A DNA stretch of 64,000 bases from Homarus americanus. Its lineage: Eukaryota; Arthropoda; Malacostraca; Decapoda; Nephropidae. Of this stretch, positions 37,437 through 51,163 are shown piece by piece. Position 1 is the first letter of the stretch. Every line of letters starts with the position of its first letter. Under the pieces are notes generated by a model. The model made no database searches and was not told the DNA's origin. It saw only the letters and a program-made list of their open reading frames with translations. The stretch is taken from positions 1,916,601 to 1,980,600 of the forward strand of contig NW_024726235.1 of assembly GCF_018991925.1 (NCBI RefSeq). Direction: 5' to 3'. Position numbers and translations under genes: made by a program.

Positions 37437-39222
37437 GTGAAACTAGCATAGGAAGGGTGACAGAATAGATATGTGAAAAAATGGACAAACACTATACATC
37501 CCAAATATTATGATGAGACATTTTTAGTGGTAATGACCAATACAGTAGATACAGAGAAACAACTGACAAAAATGTAAAGGTTCAGTGTAATACAATGATT
37601 AATATTAAAGACACGAGTGAGAAACACACATAAATGTATAGATGAATGAAGAATACAGTGATATTGTACAAAAGATTTCTCACTCTTAGTCCTTACTAAG
37701 AGTGAGAAACAAACTATACACATGAATGAAGGATACGGTCATATAATTGTATTCATTAAACTATACAGCATGTATGAGTTTATTGTAAAGTCTATTTATG
37801 GAGCATATAGTATGTAGTATGAATGAGTGATCTGATATAACTTATGGGGTCTCTCAAAGAGGTGTGATGCCACCTTGAATTTATTTAAATTTTTAGAGAT
37901 AGAGCAGTACAATTACCTGGTGCAGTTATTTCATTATAATATCCATAAATTATAATACAGTTTAGATAAAACATGTAAAAACAAGACAGACCATTTTATG
38001 TCTGTTTTAAGACTAATGGTGTTAATGTGTTGTTTAGATGTCTTGGGTAAGCTTGAATGCAATCCTAAGGTTGACTCTGGGGTTCATTTAACGGCAGAAA
38101 ATGAATCACCCACAGATATATTTTTTCAATCTCCTGCTTAGCAATGTTGTGTGATTGTTCATACGTATGAACAGTATACTTATTATATTGACTTTTATCT
38201 GAAGATTATTTACAATAGCAACTGCGGTGGTGGAAAGAAAAGCACTGCCAGCCCAACATATTATTTTTGTTGGCTCCCAGTCTCCCCAATTGTGCTTTGG
38301 TGAACCTGCCTCCCAACAACAACTGTGACGCAGGAGTGCAAATATGTAAACATCACATTTGTTTAATAATGGGCAGATGATATTATTGAATTTGTGGGGT
38401 TAACAGGATTAAATTAGGAGTATGCTATAAAATTGAGGTATCTTGCATAGAGAAGTTGTTTTATTTGAGGAAATGTTAATATGAATGAGTCTGATAATCT
38501 AGTAAAAACAGAACTTAATATAAAGCGTGTACACTACTTTAAATTGGAGCTCAGGATTCACTCTACATATTTTAGTTAAGGATACCCTGTATCAGGAAAT
38601 GTGTGTGGAGTGTTATTTGTTTTCTCTTCCATAGTTTTGCTTCACACCATTTCCTCCCTGTCTTGATGTTTCAGGCTCCCTTGATGTACCATTTAGGTAT
38701 AGAAGTGGAGGAAATTTTTTTTTTAGATTTAAAGAGATGTGCCCATATTTTTGCAAGATAAAAACAAGTTTTTCTACATTAAATATTCATACCAAATTTT
38801 ATAAAATTACAAGGGCATAACCAGAATCTATTAAGAGATGAGTTCCTTAATCAACAAGCAAGTTCCCTAGACCACTAGCAAGTGTCAACTGTCCTTTCAA
38901 TCCTTCTCCATCAAAAAGTCTTCCTCGAACTAGCATTAAAATGCTGTACATGAATTGATAAAAATACAGGGGCAGATCAAGAAATATCCTGAGGAAGGGA
39001 TACATACGCCAAATCCCCACCATTATGTCAAGGTTGAGAGTCTTGCTTGACCCTTCCAAACATCACAGGTTTCCCTGAACTCACGGTTTTTCCTCCTGTA
39101 CTAATAATGGAGAGATAGCCAACCACCTATGAATGGCTAGCAAGCTGATAAATTGGAGAAATGATGAATAAAAATAAAAATAAAAGGCACCTAATGCAGG
39201 GCTAAAGAGAGTACTTCGTCAG
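37437..39222. other. 3' flank of the decarboxylase gene
   Basis: No exon was recognised. No canonical AATAAA was seen just after the stop; an ATTAAA lies near 37604. Confidence 0.4.
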
Positions 39223-39230
39223 CATGTATT

Positions 39231-40112
39231 CGGGGCTGCAGTAGGTGGGAGGTGGAGGAAATTCGGCTTGTGGAGTGGGGTCGGTAAAATTGTCAGACTC
39301 CGACTCCGACTGAAAGCACTATTCTGTTCCTAAGAACAAATATAGCAGACTCAGGCATATTCACCATTTGCAGTGATTCCACTGATCCCACTAATTTTCT
39401 TAAATTATTAAAAGAATTTATTTCCATTTTATAAAGCATTATTATGAATTTATTGTAGCGACACAGTATAGCACTATAATTTTTGGACGATAGTCTCTTC
39501 TTTACCATTTGAAATTTTTGAATTATATCCAAATTTTGTTTCGTTGAAAATTGCACAGAGGCTCTCGACTGCAAAACAATTAGCTACAACCTGTTTTTGA
39601 ATTGAGATTAAAGGCAAATTTAATTTAACTAACTTAATCATGTAAAAGGTTTACATCCATTTTCCTTAATAAGGTATTCATTTTCTTTAATGTACATAAA
39701 TATATAACTTTACTTTAAAAGGAATTGTAGGATCATCATTTTAGATCCACATCAGATTATATGAGCTTAAACAAAATTCATATGCTGAGATCGAACTTTT
39801 AGATATACATGCTTAAATGTAGGTGTTTTCTAGTTAATATCTTGAATTCTTAATAAAATTTATTTTTTCTTTTGATTGAAACTTTTGAAAGTCAAGCCTA
39901 TCATCTTTTGTAGTTCTTAAATATCGTCCAGATCATTAATAAAGCTGTAGCAGTATAGCCAAGGTGTTTTACTTTTTACCTATGCACGTTACAACATACA
40001 AATTACAATTAGGATGGTAGAAATAGTTGTTACAAATAGGCCAAGGAGTGGTCGGAAGCATAAAAATTTGAGGGAGTGAGGTCAGAAGGTTTGTCTTGAC
40101 TCACAGCCCCAG
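39231..40112 (+). mobile_element. hAT-like element copy 1 (indel-rich)
   Basis: About 0.88 kb, alignable along its length with copies 2 and 3 but with many extra or missing bases. The left end is degraded (CGGGGCTGCAGTAGGTGGG instead of CAGGGCTGTGGAGTCGG). No coding. It shares the internal phrases TATTCTGTTCCTAAGAACAA and GTAGCAGTATAGCCA with the other copies. Confidence 0.8.
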
Positions 40113-42720
40113 TACCTATACAGAAATTTTGAACAAAATCCATTTTTGGCCGAAAATGACAAAATTGTAAGTCTACAACAAAAAGTTTTGGCCAAAAATC
40201 ACGTTTCTCTCGAACTAAAATTGAATGTGCCCTAACTATTTAAGTACATCCAGAATAATACACACAAGCACCAATGACCTCGAAAACCCATAGAGTGAGG
40301 TAATTAGCATTGCAAAAGTAATTAAAATATTCTAAAATCATTTGAACATTTTCTAAAAAACCATTTAAACAAGTTATAATCAAGATATCAAATTTTTGGT
40401 TAACAGATCCTTAAGCAGCACATTCAGAATTACCTATACTACTGAAATTTTGAACAAAATCCATTTTTTGGCCGAAAATGAGAAAAATTGTAAAGTCTAC
40501 AGCCTTAAAAGGATTTTTGGCCCCGTTTTCTCTCTGAACTAAAACTAATGTGCCTAACTATTTAAGTACATCAGAATAATACACAAGCACCAAAATGACC
40601 TCCGAAAACCCATAAGTGGCGAGTAATTACTTTGCAAAGTAATTAAAATATTCTGAAATCATTTGAACTTGTTTTCTAAAAGCCATTTAAACAAGTTATA
40701 ATCAAGATATCAGAATTTTTGGTTAACAGATCCTTAACTGGCACATTCAGGAGTACCTATATACTGAAATTTTGAACAAAATCCATTTTTGGCGAAAATG
40801 ACAAAAATTGTAAGTCTACAACTTGCAGTTTTGGCCAAAAATACGTTTCTCTCTGAACTAAAATTTAATATGCCTAACTTATTTAAATTGCATCAGAATA
40901 ATACACAAGCACCAAGAAATGACATAAAACCCATAAATTGTGAGTAATTAGCATTTACCAAAGTAATTAAAATATTCTAAAATCATTTGAACATTTTCTA
41001 AAAGCCATTTTGAACAAGTTTAAATCAAAGATATCAAATTTTGGTTAACAGATCAGCAAAGCAGCACATTCAGGGTACCTATACTGAAATTTTGAACAAA
41101 TCCATTTTTGGCCGAAATGACGAAAATTGTAAGTCTAAAGCCTTAAAGGATTTTTGGCCCAAAAATACGTTTTTCTCTCTGAGCTAAAATTTGTCGCTAA
41201 CTATTTAAGAACATCAGAATAATACACAAGCACCAAGAAATGACCCACCGAAAACCCCCTAAATTGGCGGTAATTAGCATTACAAAAAGTAATTAAAATA
41301 TTCACAAAAATCATTTTAGACGTTTTTCTAAAAGCATTTAGACAAGTTATAATCAAGATATCAAATTTTGGTTAACAGATCCTTAAGCAGCACATTCAGA
41401 ATTACCTATACTGAAATTTTGAACAAAATCCATTTTTGGCCGAAATGACAAAAATTGTGAGTCTAAAGCGCAAGGATTTTTTTGGCCAAAATACGTTTTC
41501 TCTCTGAACTAAAATTTAATGTGCCTAACTATTTAAGTACATCAGAATAATACACAAGCACCAGAAATGACCTCGAAAACCCATAGAAGTGGTAATTAGC
41601 ATTGCAAAGTAGTGAAATATTCACAAAAATCATTTTGAACATTTTCTAAAAAGCCATTTGAACAAGTTATAATCAAGATATCAAATTTTTGGTTAACAGA
41701 TCCTTAAGCAGCACATTCAGGGTACCCACATACTGAAATTTTTTGAACTAAAATCCATTTTTGGCCGAAAATGCGAAAAAATTGTAAGTCTAAAGCCTTA
41801 AAGGATTTTTGGCCAAAAAATAGGTTTTCTCTCTGAACTAAAATTTAAATGTGCCTAACTATTTAAGTACATCAGAATAATACACAAGCACCAAGAAATG
41901 ACCTCGAAACCCACTTAAGTGGCGAAGGTAATTAGCATTACAAAAGTAATTAAAAATATTCTAAAATCATTTGAACATTTTCTAAAGCCATTTTGAACAA
42001 GTTATAATCAAGATATCAAATTTTGGTTAACAGATCCTTAAGCAGCACATTCAGAATTACCTATGCAGAAATTTTGAACAAAATCCATTTTGGCGAAAAT
42101 GACAAAATTGTAAGATCTACAGCCTTAAAGGATTTTGGCCAAAAATACGCGTTTTCTCTCTGAACTAAAATTTAATGTGCCTAACTATTTAAGTACATCA
42201 GAATATTACACAAGCACCAAGAAATGACCTCGAAAGAAACCCATAAGTGGCGAGTAGTAGCATTGCACAAAAGTAGTAAAATATTCTAAAAATCATTTTG
42301 AACATTTTCTAAAGCCATTTGAACCACAAGTTATAATCAAGATATCAAATTTTGGTTAACAGATCCTTAAGCTTAGCACATTCAGGAGTACCTATACTGA
42401 AATTTTTGAACAAAATCATTTTTGGCCAGAAATGACAAAAATTGTAAGTCTAAAACCTTAAAGGATTTTTGGCCAAAAATACTTTTCTCTCTGAGCTAAG
42501 AGTTAATGTGCCTAAATATTTAAATTGCATCAGAATAATACACAAGCACCAAGAAATGACCTAGAAACCCATAGAGTGGCGAGTAATTAGCATTACGAAG
42601 TAATTAAAATATTCTAAAAATCATTTGAACATTTTCACAAAACCATTTTGAACAAGTTATAATCAAGATTTCAAATTTTGGTTGTAACAGATCCTTAAGC
42701 GGCACATTCAAAATTGAATT
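40113..42720 (+). repeat. Satellite array 1, about 8 degenerate ~325-bp units
   Basis: Units start at ACCTATACTGAAATTTT: about 40114, 40432, 40754, 41077, 41404, 41724, 42059 and 42390. Every unit carries scattered small indels and substitutions relative to array 2. AT-rich. The short frames inside are not conserved. Confidence 0.92.
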
Positions 42721-43616
42721 CAGGGGCTGTGGAGTCGGAGTCGGAGTCGAGGAGTCGGAGGAAATTTCGGCTTGTGGAGTCGGAGTCGGAGTCGGTAAAA
42801 TTGTCCAGACTCCGACTCCGACTCAAGCTATTCTGTTCCTAAGAACAAATATATGAACTCAGGCATATTCATTGCAGTGATTCCACTGATCCCACTAATT
42901 TTCTTAAATTATTAAAAGAATTTATTTCCATTTTATAAGCATTATTATGAATTTATTGTAGCAGGCACAGTATAGCACTATAATTTTGGACGATAGTCTC
43001 TTCTTTACCATTTGAAATATGGAATTATATCAAATTTTGTTCCGTTGAAAACTGCACAGAGGCTCTCAGCTACAAAACAATTAGCTACAACCTGTTTTTG
43101 GTGAGATTAAGGCAAATTTAATTTAATAACTTAATCATGTAAGGTTTATCCATTTTCCTTAATGAGGAATTCATTTCTTTAATGTACATAAATATATAAC
43201 TTTACTTTAAAAGGAATTGTAGGATCAGCATTTAGATCCACATCAGATTATGAGCTTAAACAAAATTCATATGCTGAGATCGAACTTTTAGATATACATG
43301 TAAATGGTGTTTTCTAGTTAATATCTTGAATTCTTAATAAATTTATTTTTCTTTTGATTGAAACTTTGAAAGTCAAGCCTATCATCTTTTTGTAGTTCTT
43401 AAATATCGTCCAGATCATTAATAAAGCTGTAGCAGTATAGCCACGGTGTTTTACTTTTTACCTATGCAGGTTACAACATACAAATTACAATTAGGATGGT
43501 AGAAATAGTTGTTACAAATAGGCCAAGGAGTCGGAGTCGGAGTCGGAGTCGGAAGCATAAAAATTTGAGGAGTCGGAGTCGGAGTCGAAGGTTTTGTCTT
43601 CGACTCCACAGTCCTG
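42721..43616 (+). mobile_element. hAT-like element copy 2
   Basis: Starts CAGGGGCTGTGGAGTCGG and ends CGACTCCACAGTCCTG. Hexamer GGAGTC runs (AGTCGG)n lie near each end. About 0.9 kb, near-identical to copy 3. It is flanked directly by satellite sequence on both sides. Confidence 0.85.
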
Positions 43617-46600
43617 GTACCTATACTGAAATTTTGAACAAAATCCATTTTTTGGCCGAAAATGACAAAAATTGTAAGTTTAAAGCCTTAAAGGATTTTT
43701 GGCCAAAAATACTTTTTCTCTCTTAACTAAAATTTAATGTGCCTAACTATTTAAGTACATCCAGAATAATACACAAGCACCAAGAAATGACCTCGAAAAC
43801 CCATAAGTGGTGAGTAATTAGCATTGCAAAAGTAATTAAAATATTCTAAAAATCATTTGAATATTTTCTAAAGGCCATTTGAACAAGTTATAATCAAGAT
43901 ATCAAATTTTGGTTAACAGATCCTTAAGCAGCACATTCAGGAGTACCTATACTGAAATTTTGAACAAAATCCATTTTTTGGCCGAAATGACAAAAATTGT
44001 AAGTCTAAAGCCTCAAAGGATTTTTGGCCAAAAATACGTTTTCTCTCTGAACTAAAATTTAATGTGCCTAACTATTTAAGTACATCCAGAATAATACACA
44101 AGCACCAAGAAATGACCTCGAAAACCCATAAGTGGCGAGTAATTAGCATTGCAAAAGTAATTAAAATATTCTAAAAATCATTTGAACATTTTTTAAAAGC
44201 CATTTTAACAAGTTATAATCACGATATCAAATTTTGGTTAACAGATCCTTAAGCAGCACATTCAGGAGTACCTATACTGAAATTTTGAACAAAATCCATT
44301 TTTTGGCCGAAAATGACAAAAATTGTAAGTCTAAAGCCTTAAAGGATTTTTGGCCAAAAATACGTTTTCTCTCTGAACTAAAATTTAATGTGCCTAACTA
44401 TTTAAGTACATCCAGAATAATACACAAGCACCAAGAAATGACTCCGAAAACCCATAAGAGGCGAGTAATTAGCATTGCACAAGTAATTAAAATATTCTAA
44501 AAATCATTTGAACATTTTCTAAAAGCCATTTGAACAAGTTATAATCAAGATATCAAATTTTGGTTAACAGATCCTTAAGCAGCACATTCAGGAGTACCTA
44601 TACTGAAATTTTGAACAAAATCCATTTTTTGGCCGAAAATGACAAAAATTGTAAGTCTAAAGCCTTAAAGGATTTTTGGCCAAAAATACGTTTTCTCTCT
44701 GAGCTAAAATTTAATGTGCCTAACTATTTAAGTACATCCAGAATAATACACAAGCACCAAGAAATGACCTCGAAAACCCATAAGTGGCGAGTAATTAGCA
44801 TTGCAAAAGTAATTAAAATATTCTAAAAATCATTTGAACATATTCTAAAAGCCATTTGAACAAGTTATAACCAAGATATCAAATTTTGGTTAAAAGATCC
44901 TTAAGCAGCACATTCAGGAGTACCTATACTGAAATTTTGAACAAAATCCATTTTTTGGCCGAAATGGCAAAAATTGTAAGTTTAAAGCCTTAAAGGATTT
45001 TTGGCCAAAAATACTTTTTCTCTCTGAACTAAAATTTTATATGCCTAACTATTTAAGTACATCCAGAATAATACACAAGCACCAAGAAATGACCTCGAAA
45101 ACCCATAAGTGGCGAGTAATTAGCATTGCAAAAGTAATTAAAATATTCTAAAAATCATTTGAACATTTTCTAAAAGCCATTTGAACAAGTTATAATCAAG
45201 ATATCAAATTTTGGTTAACAGATCCTTAAGCAGCACATTCAGGAGTACCTATACTGAAATTTTTGAAATTTTGAACAAAATCCATTTTTGGCCGAAAATG
45301 ACAAAAATTGTAAGTCTAAAGTCTTAAAGGATTATTGGCCAAAAATACTTTTTCTCTCTGAACTAAAATTTAATGTGCCTAACTATTTAAGTACATCCAG
45401 AATAATACACAAGCACCAAGAAATGACCTCGAAAACGCATCAGTGGCGAGTAATTAGCATTGCAAAAGTAATTAAATTATTCTAAAAATCATTTGAACAT
45501 TTTCTAAAAACCATTTGAACAAGTTATAATCAAGATATCAAATTTTGGTTAACAGATCCTTAAGCAGCACATTCAGGAGTACCTATACTGAAATTTTGAA
45601 CAAAATCCATTTTTTGGCCGAAATGACGAAAATTGTAAGTCTATAGCCTTAAAGGATTTTTGGCCAAAATACGTTTTCTCTCTGAACTAAAATTTAATGT
45701 GCCTAACTATTTAAGTACATCCAGAATAATACACAAGCACCAAGAAATGACCTCGAAAACCCATAAGTGGCGAGTAATTAGCATTGCAAAAGTAATTAAA
45801 ATATTCTAAAAATCATTTGAACATTTTCTAAAAGCCATTTGAACAAGTTATAATCAAGATATCAAATTTTGGTTAACAGATCCTTAAGCAGCACATTCAG
45901 GAGTACCTATACTGAAATTTTGAACAAAATCCATTTTTGGGCCGAAATGACGAAAATTGTAAGTCTATAGCCTTAAAGGATTTTTGGCCAAAAATACGTT
46001 TTTTCTCTGAACTAAAATTTAATGTGCCTAACTATTTAAGTACATCCAGAATAATACACAAGCACCAAGAAATGACCTCGAAAACCCATAAGTGGCGAGT
46101 AATTAGCATTACAAAAGTAATTAAAATATTCTAAAACTCATTTGAACATTTTCTAAAAGCCATTTGAACAAGTTATAATCAAGATATCAAATTTTGGTTA
46201 ACAGATCCTTAAGCAGCACATTCAGGAGTACCTATACTGAAATTTTGAACAAAATCCATTTTTTGGCCGAAATGAAAAAATTAAGTCTCCAAGCCTTAAA
46301 GCGATTTTTGGCCAAAAATACTTTTCTCTCTGAACTAAAATTTAATGTGCCTAACTATTTAAGTACATCCAGAATAATACACAAGCACCAAGAAATGACC
46401 TCGAAAACCCATAAGTGGCGAGTAATTAGCATTGCAAAAGTAATTAAAATATTCTAAAAATCATTTGAACATTTTCTAAAAGCCATTTGAACAAGTTATA
46501 ATCAAGATATCAAATTTTGGTTAACAGATCCTTAAGCAGCACATTCAGGAGTACCTATACTGAAATTTTGAACAAAATCCATTTTTTGGCCGAAATGACA

Positions 46601-47210
46601 AAAATTGTAAGTCTAAAGCCTTAAAGGATTTTTGGCCAAAAATACTTTTTCTCTCTGAACTAAAATTTAATGTGCCTAACTATTTAAGTACATCCAGAAT
46701 AATACACAAGCACCAAGAAATGACCTCGAAAACCCATAAGTGGCGAGTAATTAGCATTGCAAAAGTAATTAAAATATTCTAAAAATCATTTGAACATTTT
46801 CTAAAAGCCATTTGAACAAGTTATAATCAAGATATCAAATTTTGGTTAACAGATCCTTAAGCAGCACATTCAGGAGTACCTATACTGAAATTTTGAACAA
46901 AATCCATTTTTTGGCCGAAATGACAAAAATTGTAAGTCTAAAGCCTTAAAGGATTTTTGGCCAAAAATACTTTTTCTCTCTGAGCTAAAATTTAATGTGC
47001 CTAAATATTTAAGTACATCCAGAATAATACACAAGCACCAAGAAATGACCTCGAAAACCCATAAGTGGCGAGTAATTAGCATTGCAAAAGTAATTAAAAT
47101 ATTCTAAAAATCATTTGAACATTTTCTAAAAGCCATTTGAACAAGTTATAATCAAGATTTCAAATTTTGGTTAACAGATCCTTAAGCAGCACATTCAAGA
47201 GTACCTAATT
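43617..47210 (+). repeat. Satellite array 2, 11 homogeneous ~325-bp units
   Basis: Units start at 43619, 43944, 44270, 44596, 44922, 45246, 45581, 45904, 46230, 46553 and 46878. Spacing is 323-326 bp except one of 335 bp, which carries a local duplication of GAAATTTTTGAAATTTTGAA type. Units are very similar to each other. Each contains CCGAAATGACAAAAATTGTA and TTGGTTAACAGATCCTTAAG. The last unit ends in ACCTAATT directly before element copy 3. Confidence 0.95.
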
Positions 47211-48087
47211 CAGGGCTGTGGAGTCGGAGTCGGAGTCGAAGAGTCGGAGGAAATTTCGGCTTGTGGAGTCGGAGTCGGTAAAATTGTCCAGACTCCGACT
47301 CCGACTCCGACTGAAGCTATTCTGTTCCTAAGAACAAATATATGAACTCAGGCATATTCATTGCAGTGATTCCACTGATCCCACTAATTTTCTTAAATTA
47401 TTAAAAGAATTTATTTCCATTTTATAAGCATTATTATGAATTTATTGTAGCAGGCACAGTATAGCACTATAATTTTGGACGATAGTCTCTTCTTTACCAT
47501 TTGAAATTTTGAATTATATCAAATTTTGTTTCGTTGAAAACTGCACAGAGGCTCTCGGCTACAAAACAATTAGCTACAACCTGTTTTTGGTGAGATTGAG
47601 GCAAATTTAATTTTATAACTTAATCATGTAAGGTTTATCCATTTTCCTTAATAAGGTATTCATTTCTTTAATGTACATAAATATATAACTTTACTTTAAA
47701 AGGAATTGTAGGATCATCATTTAGATCCACATCAGATTATGAGCTTAAACAAAATTCATATGCTGAGATCGAACTTTTAGATATACATGTAAATGGTGTT
47801 TTCTAGTTAATATCTTGAATTCTTAATAAATTTATTTTTCTTTTGATTGAAACTTTGAAAGTCAAGCCTATCATCTTTTTGTAGTTCTTAAATATCGTCC
47901 AGATCATTAATAAAGCTGTAGCAGTATAGCCACGGTGTTTTACTTTTTACCTATGCAGGTTACAACATACAAATTGCAATTAGGATGGTAGAAATAGTTG
48001 TTACAAATAGGCCAAGTAGTCGGAGTCGGAAGCATAAAAATTTGAGGAGTCGGAGTCGAAGGTTTTGTCTTCGACTCCACAGCCCTG
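47211..48087 (+). mobile_element. hAT-like element copy 3
   Basis: 877 bp from CAGGGCTGTGGAGTCGGAGT to CTTCGACTCCACAGCCCTG. The inverted ends agree for about 16 bp. No coding. The right end is followed directly by the duplication CATGTATT. Confidence 0.88.
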
Positions 48088-48095
48088 CATGTATT

Positions 48096-51059
48096 AACAT
48101 TACTGTATGTATTAGTTTTCTATTGTCCAAAAAACTTGACTCCAGGAAGAATAAATAAATATGATGTGGCATGCAATGAAGGCAAGGTTCTATTTAGTCA
48201 TTACATGTATTCTAGACAACCATAAACAGCAATACAGTACTGTACTATTTATTCATACTCATATGTTAACCAATGGTATGACCAGAAAACAGTAAGGTTG
48301 CCCAATCTGCATGAGTGACAGAAACATACCCAAGCTAAATTCATAATTTGCCTGTCAGAGCTGAGAGGTAAAGTTTTGCTCAAGTTTGAGTCAAGCCTGA
48401 TGTAAAGGCCTATTTACAATAAAATTATTGTTTTCAAGATCAAACTTTTGCACAGGATGTTAATAAAATATATTATAGTTTGCTCCCATTAAATTCCAGA
48501 GTCAAATTTTTTTGGAAAAAATAAAAAATCATCCACTATGTCCTTAATACAAATTTACCAAGTTTCAAAATCTTTCATGAAAAAAATGTAAGAGGAGTTG
48601 ATAACCCAAGTGAGAATCCCAGTACTGTACTGGGCAGGATGAAGAAAAAGATGGAAATAAAGAGATGGATGGACATGATAAATATTCACTGACACTATCA
48701 ATGGCGAGGAGATAAAATAGTAGTATATACAGTTATGCATCCATAGGTATTAATTCTATTACTAAAGTGGGTATGAGTCAAACTGATTATTTTTTCTTTA
48801 TGAATGGTAACAATGTATACAGCAGTTAGTCACTTTGTTTAATTTAGTGTGGCATTACCCAGTATACAGCAGTACCCGTACTTTCTATGTTGACTACCAG
48901 TAATGTATTATGAATGATAAAAACTGAAGTACTGTAGTCTGCAGTGTCAAATAAATGTACACCTGTATTTGAATTTAAATTTTTCATGTCTTTAAAATCC
49001 TTTGCAAGGTAATATTTTTTCTTTTACAAATAAGACTCAAGTCACAAACAGATGTCCTCAACACGGCCAGGACGAGTAGGAAATAACAAAGAAGAGTAAG
49101 AATTTTTTATATAGAGTAAGATTTACTTTTTTAAGATGGAAAGATTGTAGTTATTTGGAAATATATGCAAACATATATAGTTCTGATGTTTAGCAATAGT
49201 GTGAAAGTAACAGCCTTTACAATTACCCACAATGGAATAGTTAACGTCCATAGTGTAACTGTGTGACACAAAGGCTTGTTGAGCAGCCAGCGCTCCTGGT
49301 GAGAGGAAATCAATGCAGTTAGCACCGACTTAGTGTACATAATGTGTGCCTGAAAATCTGTATGTTTGGTGAACATTGATTTCACATTCATATCCATGTT
49401 ATAAACTGAAATAATGTATACATCCCAAATCATTCCCTCCAAAATATCTTTACCTCGGGTTACCTCTAATAACGAGAGAATGTTGAAATACGAGCAGACG
49501 CTTAATATAATTTAAAAAGTTTCTTACCTTAGATTATGGTATCCACTTGCACACAGAACTTAAGTAGTAATTACAGATGAGGAGTGAAATTATTGCGAGG
49601 AGGTAGAGGGGCAGCCATGGCTGACTTTGGTGATTTACGTGTCTAGGGAGTGGTCTTTCAACTGTAGGGTAAAATGAAAGTTTTGGTCCCAATACTGTAC
49701 AGTACCCTGTAAATGCAGGAAGCTTTGACCAATTCTCACAAGAAACTATTATAACAAAACAAAAGATGTGCAGCAAGTAAAAAGTGTCGGTAAGCACATG
49801 TTGTGGAAAGGTCGAGCAAAGGTGCAATGTACGTAACTGCAGACATACGTGCATACCATAAGACATATAGTACCATTAATTATAAAAGGTACTGTGTATC
49901 TGCAAACATACAGTAAGTGAGCACTGAGAGTTTTGTAGAGAAGGGAAAGAATTAAATTTTGAAGTAAGAAGGGAATTTAATAAAGTGAACTGCATTAGAG
50001 AGTTGATCCAACAGTGACTACAAAAATGAAATAGCAAGAGCCATTTGCCAAACCATATTACTGTAAAGACTTTTTGAAATACAGTAGTACTGTACAGTAT
50101 TGGGGTCTACAACAAAATATTCCCCAAAATCTCCTTGAGAAGATGCTCAGACATTATTGACTCAAATAAATTATATCACCAGGGGATCTTACATTAGCAT
50201 AAACCTTACTGGTCTTCAGAAATAAAATTGCTAGGTTTGAGAAGCTTGAGGATATGAGAGTTGAGAAAAGATTCAAACACTTTAGAGACAATCACAAATA
50301 AAGTTAGAGCTATAAGGATTAAAATGGTCGTCACCTTTCTTCAGGATGGGATAAACAAATGCATGTCCCTAAGATGTAGGAAAAGTCAGGTTTTTAGACA
50401 AAGGCAAAACAGACAAGTAAACATAGAAGCAGGCTTAGATATACACTCCCTCAGAACAAGAAAAGGGAGGCTAACAATGCTATACACTTTACATGTGTCA
50501 AGGAAAGGAATGTTTTATGTACTATGTGAAATGCAATCTTAAAAGAAGCACAGGAATAATCAAAGGTAAATCAGATATTGAATGGATGTCAGAATTATTT
50601 ACTATAATTATAAACTGCATACTGTACTGTATTAAGTTTTAATCAACAAGTTATCTTTGAGTTATATATTCACCTCATTTAATAAACTTCTGAATATATT
50701 ACTCAAGTAAAAAAAAAACCATTAAATTGTATCTGCCCTTTATCAAAGTCCACTTCATTCACGTAGTACCGAGTATTGGAACTCAACACTGTCTCAAGCA
50801 TGATGGTCAAGGTTCATTTGTGAGTATGAATGTTTGTCTTGCTTAGTCATTACTTATATACTGCACCTTGTTTCATTAACCCACAATTTTCCCCAAATTT
50901 TATGTCTTTTTGACTTCCACTGGGTCATTTATTACAGTTTGGTTATTAAAAACAACTTATGGGAGTTGGTCTCCTTCATCGTAATTTTATTCAAAATATA
51001 ATCATTAAAAATCTAAATTTAATAAGAAAAAAAGTACAATCAGGGTGCATTCTTATATC
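48096..51059. other. Intergenic, no gene seen
   Basis: About 3 kb of AT-rich sequence between the composite and a small MITE, with several TACTGTAC / GTACAGTA words. No exon was recognised. Confidence 0.45.
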
Positions 51060-51061
51060 TA

Positions 51062-51161
51062 CAGTTACAGGGAATATCCATTACCATTCTGAAAACTGAA
51101 AAATTCCAAAAACCGAAATGCATCTGGTCCCAAGGATTTCGGATAAGGGATTGTCAACCTG
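51062..51161. mobile_element. 100-bp pogo/Tigger-like MITE
   Basis: Left end CAGTTACAGGGAATATCC and right end GGATAAGGGATTGTCAACC-TG are imperfect inverted repeats with TA on both sides. The phrase TGGTCCCAAGGATTTCGGAT recalls pogo/Tigger-type MITEs. No coding. Confidence 0.6.
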
Positions 51162-51163
51162 TA

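Larger units (their letters stand above)
39223..48095. mobile_element. Composite of three hAT-like elements and two satellite arrays with one target duplication
   Basis: The 8-mer CATGTATT occurs at 39223-39230 and 48088-48095, immediately outside an 8857-bp block. The block is ordered element 1 - array 1 - element 2 - array 2 - element 3. Each element has both inverted ends (CAGGGCTGTGGAGTCGG... and ...CGACTCCACAGCCCTG). The outermost ends, belonging to different element copies, are thus the ones bounded by the duplication. An 8-bp duplication is the hAT hallmark. The block either transposed as a unit or expanded after a single insertion. Confidence 0.75.

Noticed and set aside
43496..43726. 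Arg-Ser-rich frame resembling an SR protein
   Set aside because: Produced by (GGAGTC)n hexamers near the end of a hAT-like element; no RNA-binding domain.
44234..46457. Repeated ~88-residue open frames (start MVNRSLSSTFRSTYTEIL) in the satellite array
   Set aside because: They are one frame of the 325-bp unit, broken in many units and absent in array 1, with no family features. Length fits chance in a repeat.
39231..48087. CRISPR array
   Set aside because: Repeat units are ~325 bp without unique spacers; eukaryotic satellite context.
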